Notes: generated from the letters alone by a model not told the origin. Positions 52,959 through 62,023 are shown, numbered from the stretch's first letter. The stretch is DNA of 64,000 nt from Flavobacterium sp. Root935 (GCF_001429295.1 NZ_LMJL01000012.1:870119-934118); one strand, 5' to 3'. Translations and numbers: made by a program.

Positions 52959-53642
52959 ATGAATAAATGTGATCAATGCATTGTACGCCAGCTAAGCTCT
53001 TTAAAAGCTCTTAATAAAGAGGAAGTTATAAAACTAGCAAACAGCAAAACCACTTATAAAATTAAAAAAGGTGAAGCCATTTTTGAAGAAGGTGAAGTAA
53101 CCAATGGTGTTTTTTGCGTGAAAGACGGCGTTGGTAAACTATCTAAATTGAGTGCAAACGGAAAAGACCAAATTGTAAAATTGGTAAAATCTGGCGAACT
53201 TCTTGGGCAGCGTTCTATGATTAGTAATGAGCCGGCAAACTTAACTGCTAAAGCTATTGCAGACATGGAAGTTTGTTTTATTCCTAAAACCGAAATCATT
53301 AATTTCTTTAACAGCAATAATCAGTTTTCTTTAAATATGATGCAGTCTGTGTGCGAAGATTTAAAGGAATCTGAAAATGAAAAAATTGCTTTGGTTCAAA
53401 AAACAGTGAAGCAAAGACTAGCAGAAACCTTACTTCATTTACACGAAGCGTTTGGCGAAGACACCGATAAAACCCTAAAAGTTCAACTGACAAGAGAAGA
53501 ACTTGCTGGAATTATTGGCACTGCGACAGAAAGCTGTATTCGTTTATTATCTGATTTTAATAAATCAGAATTGATCGAATTGGTTGGTAAAAAGATTATG
53601 CTTAAAAATGTTCGCGCCTTAAAAAAATTGGCCGATAATTAA
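52959..53642 (+). CDS. Crp/Fnr family oxygen-type regulator
   Basis: The product is 227 aa from the ATG at 52959, 19 bp after a TAATTTTG -7 box. A TTG at 52938 is inside that box and was rejected as a start. A cyclic-nucleotide-binding-type domain (residues ~20-140) is followed by a helix-turn-helix (LTREELAGIIGTATESCIRLL). Cys4, Cys7 and Cys106 align without gaps to the E. coli FNR cluster ligands C20, C23 and C122 (the same 102-residue spacing). The position of C29 is serine. The recognition helix keeps Glu191 and Arg195 but has Ile194 where FNR has Ser212. Adjacent promoters with TGAT-N4-ATCA palindromes are the likely targets. Its stop codon overlaps that of convergent mazG by 4 bp. Confidence 0.88.
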   Translation: MNKCDQCIVRQLSSLKALNKEEVIKLANSKTTYKIKKGEAIFEEGEVTNGVFCVKDGVGKLSKLSANGKDQIVKLVKSGELLGQRSMISNEPANLTAKAIADMEVCFIPKTEIINFFNSNNQFSLNMMQSVCEDLKESENEKIALVQKTVKQRLAETLLHLHEAFGEDTDKTLKVQLTREELAGIIGTATESCIRLLSDFNKSELIELVGKKIMLKNVRALKKLADN

Positions 53643-54409
53643 AGTTTTTTAGCTTCGTTCCAAAAAACATCCATTTCGGTAAGCGTCATATCCATCAAAG
53701 GTTTCCCTAATTCGTTTGCTTTACTTTCTAAGTATTGAAAGCGTTTGATGAACTTTTTATTAGTTCTTTCTAAAGCGTCTTCTGGATTAACATTTAAAAA
53801 ACGGGCATAATTGATCATTGAAAACAGTACATCACCAAATTCGTCTTCAATTTTGTCTTGGTTTCCAGATTTTACCTCGTCTTGTAATTCTTGTAATTCC
53901 TCCTGTACTTTGTCCCAGACTTGATGCGGTTCTTCCCAATCAAATCCTACACCTTTTACTTTATCCTGAATTCTACTTGCTTTAACTAAAGCTGGAAGAC
54001 TTCTAGGAACACCTTCTAAAACAGATTTTTTGCCTTCTTTAAGCTTTAATTTTTCCCAGTTTTGTTTGACTTCTTCTTCATTCTCCACTTTAACATCTCC
54101 ATAAATATGAGGATGACGGTGAATTAGTTTTTCACAGATTTCATTGCAGACATCCGCAATATCAAAATCGTTTGTTTCACTTCCGATTTTAGCGTAAAAA
54201 ACAATGTGCAGAAGCAAATCTCCCAATTCCTTTTTAACTTCATTTAAATCATTGTCCAGTATAGCATCGCCGAGTTCATAAGTTTCTTCGATTGTCAAAT
54301 GTCTCAATGTCTGCAGGGTCTGCTTTTTGTCCCATGGGCATTGTTCACGAAGTTCATCCATGATATTTAATAATCTCTCAAATGCTTGTAACTGGTTTTC
54401 TCTATTCAT
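53639..54409 (-). CDS. mazG: Nucleoside triphosphate pyrophosphohydrolase MazG
   Basis: The product is 256 aa, the usual two-domain MazG length. Conserved segments are CPWDKKQTLQTLRHLTIEE, ELGDLLLHIVFYAKI with the Mg-binding acidic residues, and a second EFGDVLFSMINYARFL. It hydrolyses NTPs to NMPs and pyrophosphate and removes damaged nucleotides. It is the last gene of a def-DUF5606-mazG group, although a terminator-like hairpin lies before it at 54457-54486. It overlaps the convergent regulator gene by four bases (TTAA, shared stops). Confidence 0.95.
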   Translation of the reverse strand: MNRENQLQAFERLLNIMDELREQCPWDKKQTLQTLRHLTIEETYELGDAILDNDLNEVKKELGDLLLHIVFYAKIGSETNDFDIADVCNEICEKLIHRHPHIYGDVKVENEEEVKQNWEKLKLKEGKKSVLEGVPRSLPALVKASRIQDKVKGVGFDWEEPHQVWDKVQEELQELQDEVKSGNQDKIEDEFGDVLFSMINYARFLNVNPEDALERTNKKFIKRFQYLESKANELGKPLMDMTLTEMDVFWNEAKKL

Positions 54410-54451
54410 CTTGAAGTTCTTTTAAAATTTAAAACTCGATCTTGTAAAATT

Positions 54452-54486
54452 AAAAAATCCTGTCAAGAAAACTATCTTAACAGGAT
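54452..54486 (-). terminator. Terminator after the DUF5606 gene
   Basis: ATCCTGT (54457-54463) pairs with ACAGGAT (54480-54486), extended by AAGA/TCTT after a mismatch. On the minus strand the hairpin is followed by T residues. It may only partly block read-through into mazG. Confidence 0.65.
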
Positions 54487-54511
54487 ATTATATAATTAAA
54501 AGAATAACTTA

Positions 54512-54997
54512 CTATTCTTCTTTTTTAGCTTTTGCTTTTTTAGCTGCTGGAGCTTTTTTAGGTTTTTCTTCAGCAACTGGAGCTTCTTCTTTAGTTTCTT
54601 CAACAGCTGGAGCTAAATCTGTAACTAAACCTTTTGCTTGAAGTGTATTATACCAGTTTAATACTTTTTTGATGTCTGATGGATAAACTCTTTCTTCGTC
54701 GTAATCTGGAAGAATCTGCTTAAAATAGGCAGCTAAAGTAGCGTTGTCTTCTTTATGAGAAATCGCTTGACCTTTGTTCTCTTTAACGGCAATTCGCTGC
54801 ATTACTTCAGTTAATGGTTTTTCACCTTCATAAGTATAAATCGAAATTTCAGACAATAAACTTACATTGCTTTTTAGATTTACAGTAATCTTCTTCCCAT
54901 CAATTAATGATTCCGCCACAAAACCTGTACGAGTTTGAACTTTCAATTCGTATAAACCTGGTTTCCCTGAAATGGCTAAAATTTTCGTTAAATTCAT
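54512..54997 (-). CDS. DUF5606 domain protein
   Basis: The product is 161 aa. The first ~135 residues match the conserved Bacteroidota domain I know as DUF5606: LTKILAISGKPGLYELKVQT at the start, ISIYTYEGEKPLTEV, and VYPSDIKKVLNWYNTLQ. A Lys/Ala/Glu-rich low-complexity tail follows, which varies between species and could bind nucleic acid or ribosomes. There is no signal peptide. It lies next to def, as is common in flavobacteria. The biochemical function is unknown. Confidence 0.88.
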   Translation of the reverse strand: MNLTKILAISGKPGLYELKVQTRTGFVAESLIDGKKITVNLKSNVSLLSEISIYTYEGEKPLTEVMQRIAVKENKGQAISHKEDNATLAAYFKQILPDYDEERVYPSDIKKVLNWYNTLQAKGLVTDLAPAVEETKEEAPVAEEKPKKAPAAKKAKAKKEE

Positions 54998-55057
54998 TTT
55001 TATTAAAATTAGTATTAAGAATTTGATTTATTTTTTGTTTCTAAATATTTAGAAAAC

Positions 55058-55648
55058 TTATCTCCCTTTTTTGGCTGCAAAAAACTTCATTCTATATTCC
55101 TGAGATGTTTTTCCCTCAGTAATATTTTTTAGTTTCTTTTGAATTAAACGTTTTTTAAGAGACGAAATTTTATCTGTAAATAAAATTCCTTCAATATGAT
55201 CGTATTCGTGTTGAATAACTCTCGCAATTAAGCCATCAAAAACCTCTGTTTTCATTACGAAATCCTCGTCACAATATTCAATTGTAACAATTGGTTTTCT
55301 GTAAACGTCTTCACGAACGTCTGGAATACTTAAACAGCCTTCATTAAAACCCCACTCTTCACCTTCTTCCTTAACGATTTTAGCATTGATAAAAGTTCTT
55401 TTAAAACCTTTCAAATCTTTTTGTTCCTCTGAAGGAAGATCTTCATCATCACTAAAAGGCGTTGTATCAATAACAAACAAACGAATTGGCAGTCCAACCT
55501 GCGGTGCTGCAAGTCCAACTCCGTACGCATTATACATAGTCTCGTACATATTTGCGATCGTTTCTTTTAGGTTTGGATATTCTGGTGTAATGTCCTGCCC
55601 TACTTTTCTCAAAACAGGATCACCGTATCCTACAATTGGTAAAATCAT
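55058..55648 (-). CDS. def: Peptide deformylase
   Basis: The product is 196 aa. It removes the N-formyl group from nascent proteins. All three metal/active-site motifs are present: GVGLAAPQVG, EGCLSIPD with the metal-binding cysteine, and QHEYDHIEG (HExxH). An insertion with DDEDLPSEEQKDLKGFK between motifs 1 and 2 is usual for Bacteroidota. A TATTTTTG box on the minus strand at 55712-55719 is the likely -7 element, about 64 bp upstream. Confidence 0.96.
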   Translation of the reverse strand: MILPIVGYGDPVLRKVGQDITPEYPNLKETIANMYETMYNAYGVGLAAPQVGLPIRLFVIDTTPFSDDEDLPSEEQKDLKGFKRTFINAKIVKEEGEEWGFNEGCLSIPDVREDVYRKPIVTIEYCDEDFVMKTEVFDGLIARVIQHEYDHIEGILFTDKISSLKKRLIQKKLKNITEGKTSQEYRMKFFAAKKGR

Positions 55649-55711
55649 TTGTTTTTATTTATGTTTTTTATGTGCTGCAAAACAGAACTAAACTTCTCAT
55701 ATTTCAGCTGG

Positions 55712-55719
55712 CAAAAATA
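55712..55719 (-). promoter_or_regulatory. Candidate -7 box of def
   Basis: TATTTTTG on the minus strand matches TAnnTTTG. The -33 element is not clear. Confidence 0.45.
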
Positions 55720-55824
55720 GTAAAAAATAGTCAATGAATAATTCTATTACTATTTTATATCATATTTTTTCAAAACCGTTAAAAATCTCAGCTATAATTA
55801 TGCCAAAATCACTCGTACAATTCT

Positions 55825-55832
55825 TACCTTTG
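55825..55832 (+). promoter_or_regulatory. Candidate -7 box of the FUSC gene
   Basis: TACCTTTG matches TAnnTTTG and lies 17 bp before the start codon. No matching -33 TTG was found. Confidence 0.45.
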
Positions 55833-55849
55833 CTAGTAAACCTCTTTTT

Positions 55850-58072
55850 ATGTTTGATAAAATTTCGAAATTTACCAACAGCACCTCTTTTTTCAATGCT
55901 TCTAAAGTAACCATTGCTTCTGTTGTTCCTGTTTTAGTTTTAAATTTTTTAGGTCATTTTGAAATTGGTTTTACAATAGCATTAGGAGCTTTTTATACTT
56001 ATCCAAGCGATATTCCTAGTTCGCTGAGTCATAAAATTAAAGGATTAATTGCTGCATCTTTTATTGTTTCCGGCGTTAACCTTTTGGTTAATCTGGTTTA
56101 TCCTTATCCCGTTTTATTTTATCCCTTTTTAGGATTTTTATTATTTCTCTGTTCTATGATTTCGGTCTATGGACAGCGTGCAACTTTAATATCTTTCTCT
56201 GCTTTATTATCAATTTCTCTTTCATTCGGGCACCTGCACGAGGGCTGGCAGGCATTTGAATACTCCGGTTTTATATTTATTGGAGGAATTTTATACTTAA
56301 TTGTTTCGCTTATTTTTCATTTAGTACAACCTTATAAATATGTAGAATTACAAATTGCTGAAGGTATAAAACTAACTGCCAAATATTTAAAATTAAGAGG
56401 CGATTTATGGAGTCCCGAAGCGAATAGAAAAGCAATTATCGAAAAACAATTGGCCGTTCAGGTAGAATTAAATCTTATTCACGAAGATTTGAGAAAAATG
56501 CTGATCGGAAATCAGAACGCATCTGGAATTACGAGCCAGAACAGAAAAATGCTTTTGGTTTTTATCACATTGGTCGAAATTCAAGAACTTGCACTTTATA
56601 CCTCTTTTGATCATAGTAAACTTCACATCAAATTTGCAAAGCATCCAGAGGTTTTAAGAACATATCAAAATGTGGCTTATAAATTGGCTTCGACTTTAAA
56701 AAAACTTTCAAAAAATGTTCGCCACATCAGCGTGTATGTAGACAAAAATGATTTAAAGAACGAGCTTGATGCCCTTGAATTTGCAATTTTTGATTACGAA
56801 AAAACTCTAGGAAAAGACGAAGCAGCCGAAGGAGTTTTGATGCTGACCAATATGCTGAAATATGCGAAAAATCAGGTTGGAAAAATCAAGATTATTCAAC
56901 GTGCATTTTCATTGGCAATGCAGTCTTATAAATTAAAAGACAAGGATAAGGAGCTTGAAAAATTCCTGACGCCGCAATATTATCCGCTTCGAACTTTGAT
57001 CGAAAATTTAAGTTATTCTTCTTCTATTTTCAGGCATTCGCTGCGCTTAACAATTACAATTCTAATTGGTTTTTTTCTAGGTCAGATTCTTCCATTTCAA
57101 AACGTTTACTGGATTTTGCTGACTATTGTTGTAATAATGCGTCCTGGTTATGGCTTAACAAAAGAGCGATCTTACCATAGAATGTTCGGAACTGTTTTGG
57201 GAGGTATCATAGCTTTCGGAATTGTATCTATTATTCAAAATCACGTTGCTTTAAGTATTTTCTCTATTATTTGTATGCTTTTGGGGATTTCGTTTACACA
57301 AATCAACTATAAGATCAGCGCAACATTTGTTACGATGTATGTTGTTTTTATATACGGAATTTTAACTCCAGATATTAATGAAGTTATTCAATACCGAATT
57401 TTAGATTCACTCGCAGGCGCAGTTTTAGCTTTTATTGCCAATCAATTTTTGTGGCCCGCATGGGAATTTATTAATACTCCTATTCATATTGAAAACGCAA
57501 TTCGTGCCAACCGAAACTATCTCAAGGAAATTGCTGATTTTTATAATAAAAAAGGAGAAGTTCCGACTTCTTATAGATTAGCCAGAAAGAATGCTTTTGT
57601 TGAAATAGGAAATCTAATGACTTCATTTCAGCGTATGATGCAGGAACCAAAATCGAAACAGAAAACAATGCCTTTGGTAAACAAACTAGTGGTTTTAAAT
57701 CACTCATTATTATCTGCTTTAGCATCGCTGTCAACTTATATTCAATCGCATCAAACTACATCTGCTTCTGAGTCTTTCAATTATATCATTAAAACGATTT
57801 TAGCTAATCTTGATCACTCTATTTCTATTTTAAGAAATGAAGTTATTTTAAAAGATACATTTTTTGAAAAAGAAGATGTAACGTTACAATTTGAAGAATT
57901 AAAAAGAAAGAACTTTACACGGTTGGCAGAAGATGATGGTTTAGACAAAGAAACACGTCAAGCCAAAATGCAGGAAGCTTCAATGGTTATCGAACAATTA
58001 ATCTGGATGAGCAATCTTGCCGAAAAAATTCTAAAAAACACAACCGACCTAAAAGCAACAAATCCAGATTAA
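55850..58072 (+). CDS. FUSC/YccS family membrane protein
   Basis: The product is 740 aa. Two blocks of about five to six transmembrane helices (residues ~20-150 and ~395-530) alternate with two cytoplasmic helical regions, the YccS/FusC layout. The second membrane block has QNVYWILLTIVVIMRPGYGLTKERSYHRMFGT, the strongest family signature. Members are related to aromatic-acid efflux proteins (AaeB), but the substrates of this group are not established. The gene stands alone between def and mqo, with its own -7 box, and ends in a terminator overlapping its stop codon. Confidence 0.9.
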   Translation: MFDKISKFTNSTSFFNASKVTIASVVPVLVLNFLGHFEIGFTIALGAFYTYPSDIPSSLSHKIKGLIAASFIVSGVNLLVNLVYPYPVLFYPFLGFLLFLCSMISVYGQRATLISFSALLSISLSFGHLHEGWQAFEYSGFIFIGGILYLIVSLIFHLVQPYKYVELQIAEGIKLTAKYLKLRGDLWSPEANRKAIIEKQLAVQVELNLIHEDLRKMLIGNQNASGITSQNRKMLLVFITLVEIQELALYTSFDHSKLHIKFAKHPEVLRTYQNVAYKLASTLKKLSKNVRHISVYVDKNDLKNELDALEFAIFDYEKTLGKDEAAEGVLMLTNMLKYAKNQVGKIKIIQRAFSLAMQSYKLKDKDKELEKFLTPQYYPLRTLIENLSYSSSIFRHSLRLTITILIGFFLGQILPFQNVYWILLTIVVIMRPGYGLTKERSYHRMFGTVLGGIIAFGIVSIIQNHVALSIFSIICMLLGISFTQINYKISATFVTMYVVFIYGILTPDINEVIQYRILDSLAGAVLAFIANQFLWPAWEFINTPIHIENAIRANRNYLKEIADFYNKKGEVPTSYRLARKNAFVEIGNLMTSFQRMMQEPKSKQKTMPLVNKLVVLNHSLLSALASLSTYIQSHQTTSASESFNYIIKTILANLDHSISILRNEVILKDTFFEKEDVTLQFEELKRKNFTRLAEDDGLDKETRQAKMQEASMVIEQLIWMSNLAEKILKNTTDLKATNPD

Positions 58073-58096
58073 TTCATCTGGATTTGTTTTTTTTTA
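58059..58096. terminator. Terminator at the end of the FUSC gene
   Basis: CAAATCCAGAT (58059-58069) pairs with ATCTGGATTTG (58076-58086), followed by about ten T residues. The stop codon lies in the loop. Confidence 0.85.
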
Positions 58097-58116
58097 TTCT
58101 ATTAATTTAAAGAAGC

Positions 58117-59610
58117 TTATTTTATTTTTAAAACTTCTGCTGTATGTTTTCTAAGCTCTGCTAAAAGCTCCGGCTTATCATTTAAAGTCTGACCATAAGA
58201 AGGAATCATTTTCTTTAATTTAGCTTCCCATTCTGGTGTTTTAATTTGATTGGTAAAACATCTGCTAATCAAATCAACCATAATCGCTACGGCTGTAGAA
58301 GCACCTGGAGAAGCACCCAATAAAACTGCTAAAGTTCCGTCATGTGTATTAATTACTTCGGTACCAAATTCTAAAATACCGCCTTCTTTTTCATCTTTCT
58401 TAATAACCTGAACACGTTGTCCTGCTTTTTCTAATTTCCAATCTTTAGAACGTGCAGTTGGTAAATATTCACGTAAAGCTTTCATTCTATCTTTTGGAGA
58501 CTGGCGAACCTGCTCAATCAAATATTTTGTCAGCGGGATATTATGATAACCTGCCGCAAGCATTGGAATTAAGTTATTAGCTTTAATTGACAAAGGCAAA
58601 TCTAAATAAGAACCGTTTTTTAAGAAACGAGTTGAGAACCCAGCAAATGGTCCAAAAAGAAGTGCTTTTTCCCCATCGATTACACGGGTGTCAATGTGAG
58701 GAACAGACATTGGCGGAGCTCCAACACTTGCTTTTCCGTAAACTTTTGCCTGATGTTTAGCAATAACCTCTGGATTAGTACATTTCAGCCATTGTCCACT
58801 TACTGGAAAACCGCCGTAACCATGTCCTTCTGGTACATTTGCTTTTTCTAGCAAAGGTAAAGAACCTCCGCCTGCACCAATAAATACGAATTTAGTGTAA
58901 GCTTTACGAATTTTTCCTGTAGATAAATCTTTAATCTTTATTCTCCAAGATTTATCTTCACGCTGTCTTAGTTTTTTAACTTCGTGATTAAAAAATAAAG
59001 AAACGCCATCTAATTTTTCTAAATAATTGAACATACTTCTGGTTAAAGCACCAAAATTTACATCGGTACCAATTTCCATATGTGTGGCTGCTAATTTTTC
59101 ATCAGCATTTCGTCCTTCCATTACCAGCGGCATCCATTTTTTTAGCTGCTCGACATCGGTACTGAAAGTCATTTCAGAAAAAATTGGATTGCTCTGCAGA
59201 GCTTCAAATCTCTTTTTTAAATAATTTACGTTTTTATCTCCCCATACAAAACTCATATGAGGTACGCTTTTAATAAAATTTTCAGGAGAAGGCACTTTTT
59301 TTTCCTGCACTAAGTAAGACCAAAACTGTCTTGAAATCTCAAAAGATTCTGCAATACTTATTGCTTTTTTAGGATCGATACTGCCGTCTGCCTTTTCTGG
59401 AGTATAATTTAGTTCACAAAAGGCAGAATGTCCAGTTCCTGCATTGTTCCAAGCATCAGAGCTTTCTGCAGCAGCAACATCTAATCTTTCGTAAATTTCA
59501 ATTTTTATATCCGGTTGTAATTCTTTCAAAATTACTCCTAGAGTGGCACTCATAATTCCAGCTCCAATGAGTACTACATCACTATTTGAACGTATGGTTT
59601 CGTCAGGCAT
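58117..59610 (-). CDS. mqo: Malate:quinone oxidoreductase
   Basis: The product is 497 aa, the normal length. It is an FAD-dependent peripheral membrane enzyme that oxidises malate to oxaloacetate and reduces quinone in the citrate cycle. The N-terminal SDVVLIGAGIMSATLG is the FAD-binding Rossmann motif. NAGTGHSAFCELNYTP and GAGGGSLPLLEKA are typical Mqo segments, and LLGASPGASTAVAIMVDL lies near the end. The start at 59610 was chosen because the upstream frame (to 59655) overlaps the candidate -7 box at 59633-59640 and lacks family similarity. Confidence 0.95.
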   Translation of the reverse strand: MPDETIRSNSDVVLIGAGIMSATLGVILKELQPDIKIEIYERLDVAAAESSDAWNNAGTGHSAFCELNYTPEKADGSIDPKKAISIAESFEISRQFWSYLVQEKKVPSPENFIKSVPHMSFVWGDKNVNYLKKRFEALQSNPIFSEMTFSTDVEQLKKWMPLVMEGRNADEKLAATHMEIGTDVNFGALTRSMFNYLEKLDGVSLFFNHEVKKLRQREDKSWRIKIKDLSTGKIRKAYTKFVFIGAGGGSLPLLEKANVPEGHGYGGFPVSGQWLKCTNPEVIAKHQAKVYGKASVGAPPMSVPHIDTRVIDGEKALLFGPFAGFSTRFLKNGSYLDLPLSIKANNLIPMLAAGYHNIPLTKYLIEQVRQSPKDRMKALREYLPTARSKDWKLEKAGQRVQVIKKDEKEGGILEFGTEVINTHDGTLAVLLGASPGASTAVAIMVDLISRCFTNQIKTPEWEAKLKKMIPSYGQTLNDKPELLAELRKHTAEVLKIK

Positions 59611-59632
59611 AACAGTATTTTTATTTAAAGTG

Positions 59633-59640
59633 CAAAGGTA
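59633..59640 (-). promoter_or_regulatory. Candidate -7 box of mqo
   Basis: TACCTTTG on the minus strand, 23 bp before the chosen mqo start. The -33 element is not evident. Confidence 0.5.
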
Positions 59641-59736
59641 CTTTTTTAATTGCAAAAAAAAACTAATTTTTAGATGATAAAAGTTAGGATTTTCTAAAAA
59701 CCTTTAAATTATAAACAATAAATAAGACGAAGAGCG

Positions 59737-60150
59737 TTATTTTTTTGCGGAAAGATAATCTTGAAGTAAAATTGTAGCAGATATCTCGTCTATTAAACCT
59801 TTATTTTGACGCTGTTTTTTACTTAAACCGCTGTCGATCATTGTTTGGAATGCCATTTTTGAAGTAAAACGCTCATCTACTCGAATCACTTTCATATCTG
59901 GAAAAATATTTGAAAAATGAGTCGCAAAACCATTAATTATAGAAGCACTTTCTGAAGGTTGCCCATTCATTTGCTTAGGCTCACCAATTAATACTGCTTC
60001 GACTTTTTCTTTTGCAAAATAATCTTTTAAAAAATCAATTAAAGTATGAGTTGGAATCGTTGTAAGACCTGATGCAATAATCTGCATTTCGTCTGTAACA
60101 GCGATTCCTGTACGTTTTTGTCCGTAATCTATAGAAAGGATTCTAGGCAT
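59737..60150 (-). CDS. ruvX: Holliday junction resolvase-like protein RuvX (YqgF)
   Basis: The product is 137 aa, full length. It has an RNase H-like fold with the first catalytic Asp in ILSIDYGQKRTGIAVTD, then AVLIGEPKQMNGQPSE, VRVDERFTSKMA and the last acidic site in IDEISATILLQDYL. The family is linked to processing of 16S rRNA precursors and to Holliday junction cleavage. It lies between the PAS gene and mqo on the same strand. Confidence 0.93.
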   Translation of the reverse strand: MPRILSIDYGQKRTGIAVTDEMQIIASGLTTIPTHTLIDFLKDYFAKEKVEAVLIGEPKQMNGQPSESASIINGFATHFSNIFPDMKVIRVDERFTSKMAFQTMIDSGLSKKQRQNKGLIDEISATILLQDYLSAKK

Positions 60151-60230
60151 TTATTTTTTTTGACAAATTTACTTCAAAATATTTTTCCAAGTTTTATTTC
60201 ACTCAAATAAAAGAGATTAAAAATAAAAAA

Positions 60231-60258
60231 AAAATCCGCCTCGAAAACTCAAGACGGA
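60231..60258 (-). terminator. Terminator of the PAS gene
   Basis: TCCGCCTCGA (60235-60244) and TCAAGACGGA (60249-60258) pair with two G-U pairs when read on the minus strand, followed by nine T residues. Confidence 0.8.
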
Positions 60259-60294
60259 CCTATCCAAATATTTAAACCTAAAAAATAACTCAAA

Positions 60295-60924
60295 TTATCT
60301 ACCAAACAATCGGCCAAAAAAGCCTCTATGTTCTTCCTCTTCTCCATCTTCTTCTTCAACATAATTAGCAAACTTAGCTTGTGCTTTTTCATGTTCGTAA
60401 ATCAACTCCTTAATATATTCAACATAAGATCTTTTTTTCTCTTCTAAAAATCCGATTAGGTATTTTTCGCTGAATTCCACTCCGCTCGCCGCTTCGATTT
60501 GCAATAATTTTTTATACAAAGGCTCTATATGCATTGCAATTACTTCCTGCGGTACAGATTGTCTACGTCCAAAATAATTTACGATTACATCATTTTCGTC
60601 ACGAGCGATTTCAAAATCGGTAATTACCCAATAGTATCTTCCGGATTTAGCGAGATTTTTTACAATAGCGTGAAAGTTTTTACCGTTTTTAAGATTTTCC
60701 CAAAGTACTTTAAAAATAACTTTAGGCATGTCTGGGTGACGTATAATATTATGCGGCTGTCCCATTAATTCGTAATCTTCGTAACCACAAACATCTACAA
60801 ATACTTCGTTGGCATATTCAATAATACCAAAGGCATTTGTTTTACTCATAATAACTTGTGTTTTATCCCAAGTTACCTCTTTGTCAATAATTACTCTGTT
60901 CTGAAGTTGATTTTCTTGATTCAT
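60295..60924 (-). CDS. Aer-like PAS domain protein
   Basis: The product is 209 aa. Residues ~20-130 form a PAS domain of the aerotaxis-receptor type. NAFGIIEYANEVFVDVCGY, the NIIRHPDMP motif and LAKSGRYYWVITDFE match the FAD-binding PAS of Aer. The rest is helical (LLQIEAASGVEF, SYVEYIKELIYEHEKAQAKF) and ends in an acidic stretch and HRGFFGRLFGR. It has no transmembrane helix, HAMP, kinase or methyl-accepting domain, so the output is unclear. It may sense redox or oxygen and act through protein contacts. Flavin binding is inferred from similarity only. Confidence 0.85.
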   Translation of the reverse strand: MNQENQLQNRVIIDKEVTWDKTQVIMSKTNAFGIIEYANEVFVDVCGYEDYELMGQPHNIIRHPDMPKVIFKVLWENLKNGKNFHAIVKNLAKSGRYYWVITDFEIARDENDVIVNYFGRRQSVPQEVIAMHIEPLYKKLLQIEAASGVEFSEKYLIGFLEEKKRSYVEYIKELIYEHEKAQAKFANYVEEEDGEEEEHRGFFGRLFGR

Positions 60925-61143
60925 ATTTTACTGCTTATATGATTAATTTATTGAATGGAATGTTTTTCAATGATGCGAAATTAGAGAGAAGAAAAAACAC
61001 AAAATCTGACTTTTGTCATATTTTGACATAAAAAAAACTTCTAGAGGTAGTTTTAAAAAATCTTTAATCCGTATAACAATTCTAAGTTTTACAAATAAGA
61101 AACAAAAAGTTAAATCTGTAACATTTTCGAGTCGTTTTGCTTT

Positions 61144-61172
61144 TTTGCATTTCTACAAATACGTTATCTTTG
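61144..61172 (+). promoter_or_regulatory. Candidate dapD promoter
   Basis: TATCTTTG (61165-61172) matches TAnnTTTG, and TTG at 61145-61147 lies 17 bp upstream. The start codon is 16 bp downstream of the -7 box. Confidence 0.6.
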
Positions 61173-61188
61173 CCAAAAATTTAAACGT

Positions 61189-62004
61189 ATGAATTCTTTA
61201 CAGACTATAATTGAACAAGCTTGGGAAAACAGAGCTTTATTGCAAGAAACTACAACAACTGATGCTATTAGAGAAGTTATCGAATTAGTAGACGCAGGAA
61301 AATTACGCGTTGCTGAACCAGTTGGTGATAAATGGCAGGTAAACGAATGGGTTAAGAAAGCTGTTGTGATGTATTTCCCAATTCAGAAAATGGAAACATG
61401 GGAATCTGGTATTTTCGAATATCACGATAAAATGTTACTTAAAAGAGATTATGCTGCAAAAGGAATTCGTGTTGTACCAAATGCTGTTGCTCGCTACGGA
61501 GCTTACATTTCGAGCGGTGTTATCTTAATGCCAAGTTATGTAAACATTGGTGCTTATGTTGACGAAGGAACAATGGTTGATACTTGGGCTACTGTTGGAA
61601 GCTGTGCACAAATTGGTAAAAATGTACACTTAAGCGGTGGTGTAGGTATTGGTGGTGTTCTTGAGCCATTACAAGCTGCTCCAGTTATTATCGAAGATGG
61701 TGCTTTTATTGGTTCTCGTTGTATTGTTGTTGAAGGTGTTCACGTAGGAAAAGAAGCTGTTCTTGGCGCTAACGTATGTTTGACTGCTTCAACAAAAATC
61801 ATTGATGTTACAGGTGATGAGCCAGTAGAAATGAAAGGTTTTGTTCCTGCTCGTTCTGTAGTGATTCCTGGAAGCTACACTAAAAAATTCGCCGCAGGAG
61901 AATTTCAAGTTCCTTGCGCTTTAATTATTGGTACTCGTAAACCATCTACAGATTTAAAAACTTCTTTAAATAATGCGCTTCGTGAATACGATGTTGCTGT
62001 ATAG
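61189..62004 (+). CDS. dapD: 2,3,4,5-tetrahydropyridine-2,6-dicarboxylate N-succinyltransferase
   Basis: The product is 271 aa, the usual DapD length. It uses succinyl-CoA to acylate tetrahydrodipicolinate in the lysine/diaminopimelate pathway. A helical N-terminal domain is followed by a hexapeptide-repeat beta-helix with VPNAVARYGAYI, MPSYVNIGAYVDEGTMVDTW, GVGIGGVLEPLQA and FIGSRCIVVEGVHVG, all characteristic. It stands alone with its own promoter and a very strong terminator. Confidence 0.97.
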   Translation: MNSLQTIIEQAWENRALLQETTTTDAIREVIELVDAGKLRVAEPVGDKWQVNEWVKKAVVMYFPIQKMETWESGIFEYHDKMLLKRDYAAKGIRVVPNAVARYGAYISSGVILMPSYVNIGAYVDEGTMVDTWATVGSCAQIGKNVHLSGGVGIGGVLEPLQAAPVIIEDGAFIGSRCIVVEGVHVGKEAVLGANVCLTASTKIIDVTGDEPVEMKGFVPARSVVIPGSYTKKFAAGEFQVPCALIIGTRKPSTDLKTSLNNALREYDVAV

Positions 62005-62023
62005 ATTTTAAGAAAATATAGTA

